DNA from: Paracentrotus lividus
Lineage: Eukaryota > Echinodermata > Echinoidea > Camarodonta > Echinidae
Direction: 5' to 3'
Length of the DNA stretch: 64,000 bases
NCBI GenBank assembly: GCA_940671915.1
Contig: CALNVZ010000174.1
Span: forward strand, 73,672,537 to 73,736,536
Position numbers and translations under genes: made by a program. Below the pieces are notes generated by a model, which saw nothing but the letters and a program-made list of their open reading frames with translations, was not told the origin of the DNA and made no database searches. Of the stretch, positions 34,715 to 47,480 are shown one piece after another. Position 1 is the first letter of the stretch. Every line of letters starts with the position of its first letter.

Positions 34715-35481
34715 TTAAAGGGGAAGTCCGGACCCCAAATAACTTGTTTTTATCAAAAGCAGAAAAATTAGAAAAATCAAAAGAAGTATGAAGAAAATCG
34801 AACCACTAATAAAAAAGTTACGGATTTCTTTACAATGCAAAAAAAAAAAAAAAAAATCTGATCACTATACCAAATTGGCAACAGCTGTGATGTTATAGGT
34901 GCACTACTTGCCATTTATGTCCTACATTGTTTTATCATAATTTTAACTATATTTGTCAAGATAAAGTTTTCCTCATACCTTTCCCTGAGTTGAATTGATG
35001 GAAATATGTTATTACATCTATGCATTATGCATAAAGCATTATGCATTGTGCATAAAGAGATATTTTTTGGGGGTGAATTTCAACGTTTATGAATATCTTT
35101 TTTTTTCTATACTGATAAACTACTTAAAATCTTTATTTTTGTATTAATAGATGGGATGCTGATTTTACGATATTAGTATAGATGCAATAGCATATTGCCA
35201 TCAATGTAACTTGGGGAAAGTTATTAGGAAAACAGTTTCTTAACAAGTAAAGTGAATATTTATCATAAAACAATTTAGGAAATGCATGGCAAGTAGTGCA
35301 ACTATGACATCACAGCTGTTGCCAATTTGGTATAGTGATCAAATTTTTTTTTTTGCATCGTAAAGATATCAATAACTTTCTGATTAGCAGTCCGATTTTC
35401 TTCAATCTTTTCAAAAATATGTTTCTATTTTGTCTCCTTTTGATAAGAACAACTTATTTTGGCTCCGGACTTCCCCTTTAA
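34715..35481. mobile_element. TTAA-flanked MITE, family D, copy 1 (about 767 bp)
   Basis: Starts TTAAAGGGGAAGTCCGGAC and ends GGACTTCCCCTTTAA, so TTAA can be read as the target at each side. TTAA specificity is known for piggyBac-like elements, but the family is inferred. Inside, GGCAACAGCTGTGATG and CATCACAGCTGTTGCC form an inner inverted pair, as does the TGATCAAATTTTTTTTTTTG region. The core contains an ATGCATTATGCATAAAGCATTATGCAT-type palindromic cluster (given only as description). Confidence 0.9.
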
Positions 35482-35837
35482 TAACAGGCCTTACAAACTG
35501 CTTTCCTGTAGGTCCCATCATGTTTTTTTTCCAGTAAAAATTGGTTCCTTATATTCCCTTAATGCTCTTTAGTTGCGAAAGATGATTTAATCCTGTCATG
35601 TAAAGGCGTCTATTATAATGTCATGTTATTCCACCGTATCAAATCTTGGTCAGTTTTTTTTTTATAGTCAATATATTGTTATTTGCGGCAGTAATAGATT
35701 TCCCCGCCCTCTTTCTTATTCTTTAAGGACATGTAGGTATTATATATTTCCTTAGCAACGGCATAAAGAAATCTTTCTCCCTTTGATGTTGTCATTTTCC
35801 TCTTTCCTTTAAAGGAAACAAATACGCAGGGAAATTG

Positions 35838-36250
35838 TCCATTTTATCGGAAAGAGCATAATGAGAGGAGCAATTAAAAAAAAGGAGAGATTCATCAAAA
35901 TCGGTTATAAAACAAGAGAATTATAGAAATTTGAAAAGTCTCGTTGTACATTCTATGGGGATCCTCAAATTGGCAATATTGCTACAAAATGGCCGATTTT
36001 ATGGACAACTCTCCATTTGGTCTGTACACAAATCTTGAAAGAAAATGGGGAAAATCTGAAAAATTGTGTACAAAACAAATGGAGAATTGACTATAAAATT
36101 GGTAATTTTGAAGCTATATTGCCAATTTGACGATCTCCCATAAAAGGTTCAACAAGATTTTTCAAAACTTCCATAACTTTTTTTTACTTCGAGACCGATT
36201 TTGATGAACTTTTTTTTTAATTGCTCCTCTCATGTGCTTTTCCTATGGGA
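35838..36250. mobile_element. Foldback element with GAGAGGAGCAATTAAAAAAA arms
   Basis: GAGAGGAGCAATTAAAAAAA (about 35863) pairs with TTTTTTTTAATTGCTCCTCTC minus one base (about 36208). Further paired blocks are CATCAAAATCGGT/ACCGATTTTGATG, CTCCATTTGGT/CAAATGGAG and CAAATTGGCAATAT/ATATTGCCAATTTG. A related fragment lies at about 45790-45945. Confidence 0.8.
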
Positions 36251-36686
36251 TGGAATATCTCGTTGGGTTTTGGTCTCCTTAAAATAGTATTTATGGTATG
36301 GTCATGATTTCTTTCACTGTTAAACTTCACCTCCCAAAATTAATTAATTAATGCAGATGACACTGGAATATTTTTCAAATATAATAATAATAAAAATAAA
36401 GAAATATAAGTATCAGAGAGAAATGTCACTGGCGATAATAGTCAAATATTACTGATTGCCATAAAACCTAACGAAAGAAAAGAAGAAGAAGTTTTGGCTT
36501 TTTGTTGTTTTTTCTTTCAATAATATATACAAGTTATGTGTTCATGTTCAATTGCCCAAAGGCACACATTATCTACAATGATCTAAAAAAAAGAAGAAAA
36601 AAAAAAAGTTGCCATGATAGAGGGCGGTTTTTGTTGTTGTATAGTCGTGTCCCAATTGATCATGATTCAGAGAAAGCTGTGATATG
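36251..36686. other. Short spacer between MITEs
   Basis: AT-rich with A-rich runs; no gene. Confidence 0.4.
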
Positions 36687-37460
36687 TTAAAGGGGAAGTC
36701 TGGACCCAAAATAAGGTGTTTTTATCAAGAGCAGAGAATTAGAAAAACAGATCAATAAAAGTTTGAAGAAAATCGGACTAATAATAAAAAAGTTATAAAT
36801 ATCTTAACGATGCAAAAAAATTGATCGCTATACGAAAATGTGCAACAGTTGTGATGTCACAGATGCACTATTGCCATGCGTTTTCTATATTGTTTTATGA
36901 TAATTTCTCACTTTATTTGTTAAGAAACTGTTTTCCTCATAACTTTGCCCAAGTTATATTGATGGCAATATGCTATTGCATCTATAAAAATATTGTAAAA
37001 TCAGCATCCCATCTATAAATTAAAAAAACAACAAAGATTTTAGGTAAGTTTTCAGAATAGAAAAAAAAAGGTATTCATGAATGTTGAAATTTAGAAAAAT
37101 ATCACTTTTCTTTTGATATGTCATTACAATTTCTCATTATATGAAAATGCATAGATGCAATAACATATTTCAGCAATTCAACTGAGGGGAGGTTCTGAGG
37201 AAAACTTTATCTTCACAAATAAAGTAAAAATTTATGATGAAACAATATAATGGCACAAGTAGTGCACCTATGACATGACAGATTTGTGATTGTGTTGCCA
37301 ATTTGGTATAGTAATCCGATTTTTTACATTGTAAAGAATTTCATAACTTTTTTTTTTATTATTAGTACGATTTTCTTCAAACTTTTTTCATCTGTTTTTC
37401 TAATTAATTTTTTTGCTTTTTATAATAAGAACTTATTTTGGGTCCGGACTTCCCCTTTAA
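36687..37460. mobile_element. TTAA-flanked MITE, family D, copy 2 (about 774 bp)
   Basis: Starts TTAAAGGGGAAGTCTGGAC and ends GGTCCGGACTTCCCCTTTAA. The body matches copy 1 in the opposite internal orientation, as seen from the ATATGCTATTGCATCTAT and AACTTTGCCCAAGTTA blocks. The open frames at 36821 and 37286 lie inside it and are not genes. Confidence 0.9.
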
Positions 37461-37604
37461 AACAAATTATGAATGACATAAGAAGTAAAATATTGGTCGA
37501 GAAAATGTGATACTTTTACTCTGACTGTCTGATTTATTTTCATCTTCTCTCCCCATTCATCGCATGTTCTTTTGCTTTTCCTTATTATCTATGATGGTTA
37601 CGTA

Positions 37605-37893
37605 CATTGGCGGCGATCCGGGGGGGGGGGGGGGTCGTTTCCCCCCCTCGATTTTTAAAGCTTAACATATTTTTATGTAGTGATTAGCTTGTGAAGCTAA
37701 TAAAGAGGTAAAATGTATGTCAAATACAATGCTAAAATGTTATTATAAGGCAAAATTTTCGGCTCGCGCTTCGCGCTCGCAAACATTTTCATTAGTTTCT
37801 GCATAATTTGCGAAGTATGCAAATTTTGAGTGTATTATTTTTCACTTTCGGGTGTTTCCGTCCCCCCTGGTCGTGACATGAAATCGCCGCGCT
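37605..37893. mobile_element. Small element with 10-bp target duplication
   Basis: TGGTTACGTA at 37595-37604 and again at 37894-37903 forms an exact 10-bp direct repeat around a 289-bp insert. Insert ends share GGCGAT-type and CCGCGC-type inverted sequence, with a (G)n/(C)n pair near each end (37619-37634, 37861-37867). The core holds TCGGCTCGCGCTTCGCGCTC. A duplication of 9-11 bp is typical of Mutator-like elements; that assignment is inferred. Confidence 0.7.
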
Positions 37894-37909
37894 TGGTTAC
37901 GTATCTGTA

Positions 37910-40251
37910 ATAACAGGCAAATTTTGGGTAGTAGTCATTATATTCAAGATATTTTTCATTAGTAGTAAGTATTATTAGTGGACTAAAGATATTCAGGTAT
38001 TCTTTTATTGTATTGATTTATCTACATGTACTGTACATATTAATCATTTATTTCATTTATTAAAAAGAATTCGGTCTGGATAGATATACGTAATCAACTC
38101 CTGATCGAGCTGTTTTACATCATAGTCCAGCATTAGGACATACACTAAAAGACAAAACACAACAACAAAAATTAGAACATTGTAATACGGAAATATAAAG
38201 CACATTAATTAAGAGGTATACCTTATATTATACTTCATGTATAAAATAAATAAGCAAAGTTATAGAGAGGGGAAAACGGGGTAATTTGAAAAAGTCATAG
38301 ATATAATTATTAGAGCAAAGTCATGCATTTCTTAGTATACAAAACATATTCAGATTTACCTGAAAATCTTCATAATTTATAAGTTATGATTTTTATTTCC
38401 CTTTTTTTTCTTAAACAAATTAATAGTCTGAATGTTTAGCCAGAGTTTTTACTTTCAGGGCAATAAAATTAGTGTGTATAAATAAAGATTTATGTACTGT
38501 AAAACATTTACCATGGAATAATAAAGTTAGTATATGAAATATGAAAGATACTTTGCATTACAGTTCATCAAGGTCTTGCCAAATTCTTCATAATCCTTCC
38601 GCCAAGTGCATACAAAGCAGTATACTAAAGATTTTCAGCGGAAAAAAAAATCTTAAAAAGGCCCTTTCAATATTTTATGCATTTCGTTACGTAACATCCA
38701 TTTGTAATAAAAGTATCCCGAGGTTTTTTTTTAACTAATGAAAACATACACACCATTTTACTTTTGTTTAATGTTTGAAACCCTAACAGGCATTTCAACT
38801 AATGGGAAGACAAAACGAATATATTTGAAAATTTCGTATTCCTTCGGGAAGCGTGTAGTACAAAACATGAAAATAAAGCTCCTTGCTGACATGAGGTTAC
38901 CAATGTCATGGCCATCGATTACATTCAATCTTATTAAATGTTGATGACATCTTCTACCACTACTTCGTGCAAAGTTCCCCTCTCACTCTCACTCTTTTAC
39001 TCTCCTTTAAAACAAAAATTGTCTGATATATGTATGCTAACGACTTTGCACTTACTAAAGCTAGCTAAAATATTGTAGGGAAAAGATGTGTGTATCCTTT
39101 TTGGGTAAAGTGATTTTACTTTTGATTACTCTATAAGTAACTGAGTAAAACAATTTTTTTTTTCATTTTAAGAGAAAAGGAAAGAAATATGAATGAAAAA
39201 TGAGCTAAACATTGAATTACCTCTGGTTTGTAGTAATTTGTAGTCATTCGAAATAAAAAGTATCTTTACTCAGGCCGATTATGCACATATTCTATGATGT
39301 GAGTTCTGTTATATGCATGTACTATCCATTGTTAGTAGGCTATTGCTGTATGAAAATAAAGCATTGTACTGTATTTCATACTGTTACTGGGAAATCAAAG
39401 AAAATCAAACTAGAATATGGAACCAATTTCATTGTAATATCTAATTTCTCGAAGTTATCGAATACGAACTTTCGTTTTTTACAGGGTAAAATTATGCCAA
39501 GTAAACTACGAAAAAATTATGTACATTTACATGTCCATGCATTTATGTGTTACTAAAGTTTTCTTCGTCGTTACCATTAATTTGGCAACTTTTCTAATTT
39601 CATGGACAATTGGTACATTGGAGACCGTTATGGATGTCAGTATTAACAATGTACTTGATATCAGAATCAACAATAGTTATACTTTTACTTTTACTTTTAG
39701 TCTTTAAAATATATGTGTTTTAATTTCAAGTTTAGTTTTCATTTTTGTTTTTACCAATACTTCTGCTAATATTTGGTTTTCTTCAAGACAGAACGGGTAT
39801 TATGAGATCATCTAAAAACAATTTTTGGTAGGCCCCATATATCATCCTGTATCGATTCTTGGCAATAAAAATAAAATAAAAAGACATGACGTTTTTCTAT
39901 TACATTATATGCAATTCTGCACGAATGAGAAATTACATCATATTTGAGAAATATGCCACGTTAACGATTGACTTGTTAACGGATAGAAAAAAAAATAGGT
40001 AACATATATATTGTTTATTTGAGATAAACACATGGTTAATCGGAACCTAGTCTCAAGCATCCCGATGATGAAGCAAAGGTAAGAATTAGTATGGAATCTA
40101 TGAATATTCAAAAAAAGATTTTTTTTTTCTCGTTTTTTTTGTTTTTTTGTTGTAAAGACGAAGATTACTTAATTTTACGATCCAGTCTGTGAAAAATGTA
40201 GAAAATGGGTATATGGTTTGTGAAGGCATAACTGTCTCCTATAAATTATTT

Positions 40252-40294
<43 letters not shown>

Positions 40295-41140
40295 AAAACA
40301 ATTATGATTTTATAAACACTTGTGTTTTTGCTTTAATTTCTTTTATTAAAGAATCAATTTTAAAAATAATGAAGCTTCCTTTAGTCTACAAAACATTCTC
40401 AAATTGAAAACAAAAACAAAAACAATCAGGAGTGTGAGGAGATTAATATTCTGAAAAAACATCAAAAAAAAAAATTGGAATTGAAATTGAAAAACCAAAG
40501 AAAAAATGCAAGAAAAAAAGATAAAATAATAAATAAGAAAGATCTGGCAGAACATCACAAGAATACTTTTTCTTAACATACACTTCATATATCACATTGC
40601 ACATAAATTCCTTCATTAAATGCTAATGTAGAAACAAAACATATTGAAATTAGTATTTGATAATCATAAAGACATTTATTTGATGCTCTGCTAATTTCCT
40701 GTGAAATGGAAAGAAAAATGTTCACAGTTAAAATTATAATTTACTGACTTTGCACTTTAAATATCCTTGTTTAATAATAGAACTGTGAACATAATTATTA
40801 TCAACAGGTCACGAGGAAGAATAAAAATGCCTAACTTTTGCTTTGTTTGTTTGTTTGTTTGTTTTGTTTTTTTGTGTCGTTTTTCATGTAAAAACAGAGT
40901 TTATTTCTTAGCATTTTGGTCTGACCAGGGTAAAACAAATTACAAAGCTCTACAAAATGTTACTATTTGAGAAAAGAAATAGGAAATGGTCATAGCTGAT
41001 CAGAGGCAGCAGTGACACGATTCACTGAATCTTCTTTAATTTTCAAAAAAATAAAAAAAATAGATTCTGTATCTGTCAAGTTTAGTTGCAAGTTACTCGT
41101 TTATGCGTTAAATTTATGATTCACGGAATGTATCATTGCT
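37910..41140. other. Long AT-rich stretch without recognised genes or elements
   Basis: Apart from a pure (A)n run at about 40260-40290 and low-complexity A/T tracts, no repeat boundary, splice-supported exon or coding domain was recognised. The open frames of 62-91 codons at 38541-39707 and 40346-40970 are of the size expected by chance in AT-rich sequence. Confidence 0.5.
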
Positions 41141-41406
41141 TATGCGGCGGTCACAACTCGTCGTAGGCTACGGGGCACGTGCCATCAACGTAGCCTGCGT
41201 TCCATGCACAACGCATGCACAGGTGGTTGGTCAATTTCTGCGATTCCTGCGTTTCTGTAGTAAGGGTATTGGAAAAACTTCCTGCATGTCGTACATGCAA
41301 CGTGCCTGCGAGGTACCTGCGAGGTACCTGCGCTGCGCGATTTTTCTACGAAATCCATCGTAGGGAGTTGTACGTCGAAGGTACGGCGAGTTGTGACCGC
41401 CGCATA
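41141..41406. mobile_element. MITE, family E, copy 1 (266 bp)
   Basis: Begins TATGCGGCGGTCACAACTCG and ends CGAGTTGTGACCGCCGCATA, a perfect 20-bp inverted repeat. The interior is GC- and CpG-rich, unlike the surrounding DNA, and contains a repeated GCGAGGTACCT. A second copy lies at 41952-42200. Confidence 0.93.
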
Positions 41407-41642
41407 AGGTGTGGAGTTCATAGTTAATATCATGTCACATATGAATAAACAAAACACATGGATTTGGAATATGATCCCTCTAAAAAAAAAAAATGAATTA
41501 CCTTCTTTTTTCTTCCTTTTCTTTTTCTTTGTTTGTTTGTTTTTTGTTTGTTTTTGTTTTTTTAATATATACGCACTGTAAAAAGAAAAAGTATCGAAAA
41601 CACCCAGTGTGTATATGAAATATATATATATATATATATATA
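41407..41642. repeat. Low-complexity spacer ending in (AT)n
   Basis: Pyrimidine-rich (TTTC/TTTG) then (AT)n at about 41619-41641. A 156-codon minus frame across 41185-41655 joins this to the MITE and is not a gene. Confidence 0.6.
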
Positions 41643-42928
<1,286 letters not shown>

Positions 42929-42939
42929 TATAAAGTTTT

Positions 42940-43053
42940 ACGTATTGGCAGTCATCAAACAAAAAATGCATTTACGCCAATTTCTTTATTAATATTCTTC
43001 TCTAATTTTCGACGGACCTCCGTCTTCTTCAGGAGTGATATTTACAATGAAAA

Positions 43054-43060
<7 letters not shown>
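42940..43060 (-). repeat. CTGAAGA...GAAA hairpin unit, second copy
   Basis: The complement reads TATCACTCCTGAAGAAGACG then GAGGTCCGTCGAAAATTAG, with GACGG/CCGTC pairing, followed by GGCGTAAATGCATT. This matches the unit at 8430-8510 (GCGTAAATGCATT). (AT)n arrays lie on both sides. Confidence 0.75.
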
Positions 43061-43098
<38 letters not shown>

Positions 43099-43132
<34 letters not shown>

Positions 43133-43360
43133 TGATTTGTATTGCGCACGTATCCACTCTGTAGAGTGCTCAAGTCGCATCATATTACTATTACCCGGCT
43201 TAGCTAGGCTACCCCGAAGGGCGCTCACAGCATTCAAGGAATTTCTTCCTACCGGTACCCATTCAACTCACTTGGGTCAAGTACGGCAAATTGTAGATTG
43301 ACATCTTGCCGAAGGATACTAGTGGAATGGACGGGATTCGAACCGCGTACCATGTGATCG
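43099..43360 (-). mobile_element. tRNA-derived SINE with (ATT)n tail, head cut by another insertion
   Basis: On the minus strand the B box GCGGTTCGAATCCCGTCC lies at about 43331-43348. The body follows (CCTTCGGCAAGATGTCAATC, GGGTACCGGTAGGAAG, CGTGCGCAATACAAATCAC), then a (ATT)n tail at 43101-43131. The A-box side should lie just above 43360, where the family C element begins, so the head is lost or displaced. Confidence 0.8.
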
Positions 43361-43369
43361 TCAGTCCGA

Positions 43370-44240
43370 AAGAGGAGACTTATTCCCTTTCATTCCTGGG
43401 ATCAGTAAATACTCAGACATGGGCACTTTTTTAAACAAAGGGGCCGACAGATGAACAAAGGCCCGTAGAAATTTTAAGAGGTGGGGATTATCAGTGAATA
43501 AAATAGTTAAGGAGGAGTGAAATTTCTCCGAAAACTGTTTAAATGCTTCCATTATCCTTGTGGCAAATTGAAAATAGTCATAAGGAACCATCACAAAGGC
43601 TAATGAAAGAAACACCACCCGCAGAAGAAAAAAAATCTGTTAAGCCGTTGCTAAGGAGGATGCGTGGCAAAATCAGAGGTCATGCATGAATATCCAGCAA
43701 AATATAATAGAAGTGTGAAATTTTTTATTTCTATTGTAAACGACATTATATTTACTACAAGAATTCAACAGTAATTTGGAAATTCGGTGGAATAAACTTG
43801 CATTAAATCGTTCTGTAATACGGGACTTAAATTTTCCTTGGCAACGATAGATAATTTTTATCTTCTTCGGTGTTCCTTCTTTTGTCTTTCATTGTAGTGC
43901 TAACTTTTTGGTCATTTTAATTTGCCACAAGCATGATGGAACATGTTAACAGTTTTCGGAGAAATTGACTCCTCCTGAATAATTTTAGTTACAAAATATC
44001 CCACCTCTTAAAATTTCATTTTTCGGGGTCTTTGTTCACTTGTCACCCTTTGTTTAAAAAGTGCCCCTGTCTGAGTATTTACTGATCTCAGGAATGAAAA
44101 GGGACAAATCCCCTCTTTCAGATATACAAAAATTTTCGGAAAATCTCTGGCCATGAATGAATATGACAAAATAGAAAAGACTATAAATATGAAAAAATGC
44201 ACGCATTTAACTATGTTGCATACCAGTGCTAAGTGAGTGT
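43370..44240 (-). mobile_element. Foldback element, family C, copy 2 (inverted, one end missing)
   Basis: Matches 20628-21631 in reverse orientation through both arms and the core (CCGTTGCTAAGGAGGATG, GGCAACGATAGA, TTTGTCTTTCATTGTAGTGC). The right terminus AGTGCTAAGTGAGTGTAT is intact. About 140 bp of the left terminus is absent at the SINE junction. The 126-codon minus frame at 44008-44388 spans its right arm and the next element and is not a gene. Confidence 0.85.
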
Positions 44241-44245
44241 ATATA

Positions 44246-44699
44246 CAGTCTTGTGTCAAAAAAATGGTACAGTCGGGAAAATATTTTAGGTGTGAATCTT
44301 TTTCATATAATGTGCATATGTGGTATAAATTAAGCCAAAAGATTTGTCCTGCTGATGTGCTTTGTTCTGTACAATTTACTTTCGTCAAACTAAAGTTATG
44401 CTAAAATTTGTGCGAGAGGAACAAATCGAAATTACGCATTTCTATTGTTCTGGAGCACTGAATTCATGGCCATTATGCGAAACCTACACAAAGGCATTGG
44501 ACAGCGTGCAAAAATGGATTCTTCTTGATTGTAGAAAACTAGTCATATCTCAAAAATTAGAGCACCAAATGCAATGAAAAAATTGCAGAAGAAGTCTGAT
44601 TCCCTGTTTATAAAAATACCAAACAATACCAGGTTGTGATTTATCTTCATACTTTAAAAAAATGTTTTCCACTTGTACCATTTTATTTGACACAAACTG
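44246..44699 (+). mobile_element. TA-flanked MITE, family B, copy 3
   Basis: Ends CAGTCTTGTGTCAAA and TTTGACACAAACTG, bordered by TA. The body is colinear with 12783-13237 (TTGTGCGAGAGGAACAAATC, ACTAGTCATATCTCAAAAAT). Confidence 0.9.
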
Positions 44700-44711
44700 T
44701 ATATGTATATA

Positions 44712-45551
44712 CCGAGTGAGTCAAAAAAAACTTTACACCTAGAAAAATGTCAATAAAAAGAAAATCAATCTATAAACCCTAAATTATTTTACATATTCTG
44801 AAAGAGTAACTCCTCCCCCATCTTCTGGTACCATTTTTGTGTGGAATGTCTTTACGCTTGGATGAACATGACGCATTGTTTGAGAAAATGCAAATTTCGA
44901 ATTGTGCCACGGTGTGGATGAAATTGAAACAACAAAAGCTGACAAAAAAGCAACTCCATCATGAATAAAATAGTATAACTTTTTACCGAAAATGTCTTCC
45001 GCTTAAAAACTTGGCAGGGGTGTTGTTACACATATTGACTACATTTTGTATGAAAATTAGATTGACTCGTCAAGTATGCACGAATGAGTACACATCAAAG
45101 AGTAATTTGCCACTAACAGACCTAAAAAGGCCTCCTAATACTTTTGAAAAGAGATTATTGTGCCTTTGACGTGTGCTCACTCATGCCTGAATCGACAGAT
45201 TTATCTCATTTCATACAGAATGTAGTCAATATGTGTAACAACACCCCTGCTAAGTTATTAAGCGGAAGACATTTTCGTTAAAAAGTTATGCTATTTTATT
45301 CATTATGGAGTTGCTTTTTTGTCAGCTTTTGTTGTTTCAATTTTATCCACACCGTGGCACAATTCGAAATTTGCATGTTCGCAAACAATGCGTCATGTTC
45401 ATCCAAGCGTAAAGACATACCACACAAAAATGATACCAGAAGATGGGGGAGGAGTTACTCTTTCAGAATATGTAAAATAATTTAGGGTTTATAAATTGGT
45501 TTTCATTTTATTGACATTTTTCTAGGTGTGAAGTTTTTTTTGACTCACTCG

Positions 45552-45552
<1 letters not shown>
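44712..45552. mobile_element. Foldback element with CCGAGTGAGTCAAAAAAAAC ends, about 840 bp
   Basis: Nearly perfect inverted arms of more than 350 bp meet near 45130. Paired landmarks are CACCTAGAAAAATGTC/GACATTTTTCTAGGTGTG, CTCCTCCCCCATCTTCTGGT/ACCAGAAGATGGGGGAGGAG and GCAGGGGTGTTGTTACACAT/ATGTGTAACAACACCCCTGC. TA flanks both ends. High arm identity suggests it is young. The frame at 45288-45485 lies within one arm. Confidence 0.93.
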
Positions 45553-45585
<33 letters not shown>

Positions 45586-45640
45586 GCGACTTAGAATTTC
45601 CTACGGAATCCACCGTAGAGAGGTGCAAGATGTAGCTCAT
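45553..45640. mobile_element. (AT)n plus a family E remnant
   Basis: After an AT array, TTTCCTACGGAATCCACCGT AGAGAGGTGCAAG (about 45589-45621) resembles the 3' part of family E (TCTACGAAATCC.TCGTAGGGAGTTG). Termini are missing. Confidence 0.45.
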
Positions 45641-45779
45641 AATGATAGGAGGAAAGTTAATGGTATTATGTAGAGAATGCGGTTGGGTGTATTTTATAAA
45701 AATTAAAATAATAATAATAATAAAAAAAAACACATGCAAAGGTAATAAAAACGCTTGTTAATGCTTTCAGGATAGGTTT

Positions 45780-45945
45780 CCTTTAAAGGGAAATCAAACC
45801 CAAGGAGGGAATCAGTCTTATAAGAAAGAGAAAAATTCGAGGACCAATAAAAAGAGTTTCATTAAAATTGAGAGAGTTGTGTAAGTTTGAAAAGTCTCAT
45901 TTGCTATTTTCTATGGGATCCTCAAATTGACAAGAAAATTATACC
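45780..45945. mobile_element. Fragment related to the 35838-36250 foldback element
   Basis: Shares TCATTAAAATTGAG-like, GTTTGAAAAGTCTC and TTCTATGGGATCCTCAAATTG (21 bases, given here only as the shared block around 45915-45935) with 35890-35975. The right half is absent. Confidence 0.55.
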
Positions 45946-46757
45946 TTTCTCATTTTAGACCTTCTTGTAAGCTTGACTCCCTTCTTGGATTGAATTCCTC
46001 TTTAAAAATCAGAAATTATATGTTATAAGAATAATAATTATGCTTGCTCTTTAAGAAATAAGTTCCATGATAAAAATATAAAAGAATATTTCATGCAAAT
46101 GGGTCAGGTCGTTTGATAAGACTGATGTGCCCGTCTAAAGTAAGATTTAGGGCACGTTCGGGAAATGTATAGACAACGTATTTTGTCCCAGCGTTTCTAC
46201 GTGCTCCCATCTCTCTTTATATCTCCCTCCCTCTCCCTCTCCCACTTTATTATCTCTATCTTTTGATCTCTTTCATTTCCCTTGATTTTTTTTTTGTTCA
46301 CCATTTCTCCTTTTGTATATTGTATCTCGTCACTCTGTACCCTATAAATAAACCACTACTATATGATTTATCTTGTCGATTCAGCCCAGTAAAGCGGATT
46401 GGGTCTGGTGCTGTTTTTTACTTGTCGCCTTGTCTGGCTAAAGTCTGTCCCATTGTTCAACCCAACAAAGACCTAAGGTACCCTTGTATATAAGTATGCC
46501 GCACGTGCTTTCCAACACAATGTATACATCACAATCATGTGAAGTTGAGGTGTGGTTGTTATATACTTCAAGGGGACTTGGACTTTAGATTACCATATTC
46601 ATAAATCATGACAAACAACTCGACAAACAAACAGGGCTTCCCTGTCAAAACTTGTTGTATGCCATGCATTGAATGACGTTGCATTTTAGTAATTGATTTA
46701 ATTTACCATCTTTAATTAACAAAAATAAGCAAACAAAACAATCGAGTAAAACTACTG
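45946..46757. other. Intergenic sequence
   Basis: A pyrimidine-rich tract (CTCTCCCTC) lies at about 46210-46260; the 76-codon frame at 46263-46493 has no recognised domain. Confidence 0.45.
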
Positions 46758-47242
46758 TTGTATCTGTGTCAAATAAAAATGTACAGTTGGGAAACATTTT
46801 TTAAATTTTTTTTTAAATTTTATGAAGATTAGTCACGATCTGGTAATGCTTGTTATTTCTATAGAGCAGGAAAAATGAGCTTTCTTCTGCAATTTTTAAA
46901 AAATCTCATTTAGTAGGCCTACTGTAGATCTTGAGATATGATTAGTTTTCTACAATCAGTAAAAATTCATTTTGCGCACACCGTGCTTTGTGTAGGTTTC
47001 GAACATAGCCGCAAAAATGAACGTGAAAGAACAATAGGTTTGTGAAGAGTTTAATAAATTTCTCGTCTTCACACAAAAATTACCATAACTTTTGTTTTAC
47101 AAGAGAAAATTGTTTGAAATAAATTGCATTAGTAAAAAAAGGTATAATGGCTTTAATTTTATACCATATAAAATAACATTTGAAAAGATTTCATACCTAA
47201 TTTATTTTTTCCCCCGACTGTACATTTTTTTAAACAGACTGC
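46758..47242 (-). mobile_element. TA-flanked MITE, family B, copy 4 (inverted, diverged)
   Basis: Begins near TATCTGTGTCAAATAAAAAT GTACAG and ends CGACTGTACATTTTTTTAAA CAGACTG. The body resembles 14169-14613 (TACAATCAGTAAAAATTCAT, TTTTGTTTTACAAG) but is more diverged. Confidence 0.8.
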
Positions 47243-47274
47243 AGTTAAAATGCATGTATATGGTATTATACATG

Positions 47275-47480
47275 TATTAAAAAAAAAAAATAAATAAATA
47301 AATAAATACAAGCCTTTCTGCATAGTGTTATATTTCATTCAAAGGAAGTCTTATATCTTTTCATTCATGACAGAAGTTGATGACCAGACCCGGTCATTCC
47401 TTGAAACAAGGGGAAAACATACATGTAAGAAGAAAAGGGGGGGGGGGGGGAAGAAACGAGGGAAAAAAAAAGAAAAAAAC
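47275..47480. repeat. Low-complexity tracts
   Basis: (A)n/(AAAT)n at 47279-47308 and a purine tract with about 14 consecutive G at about 47437-47450, then A-rich. The overlapping frames are artefacts. Confidence 0.7.

Noticed and set aside
44008..44388. 126-codon minus-strand frame
   Set aside because: Covers the right arm of the family C element and the left end of a family B MITE.
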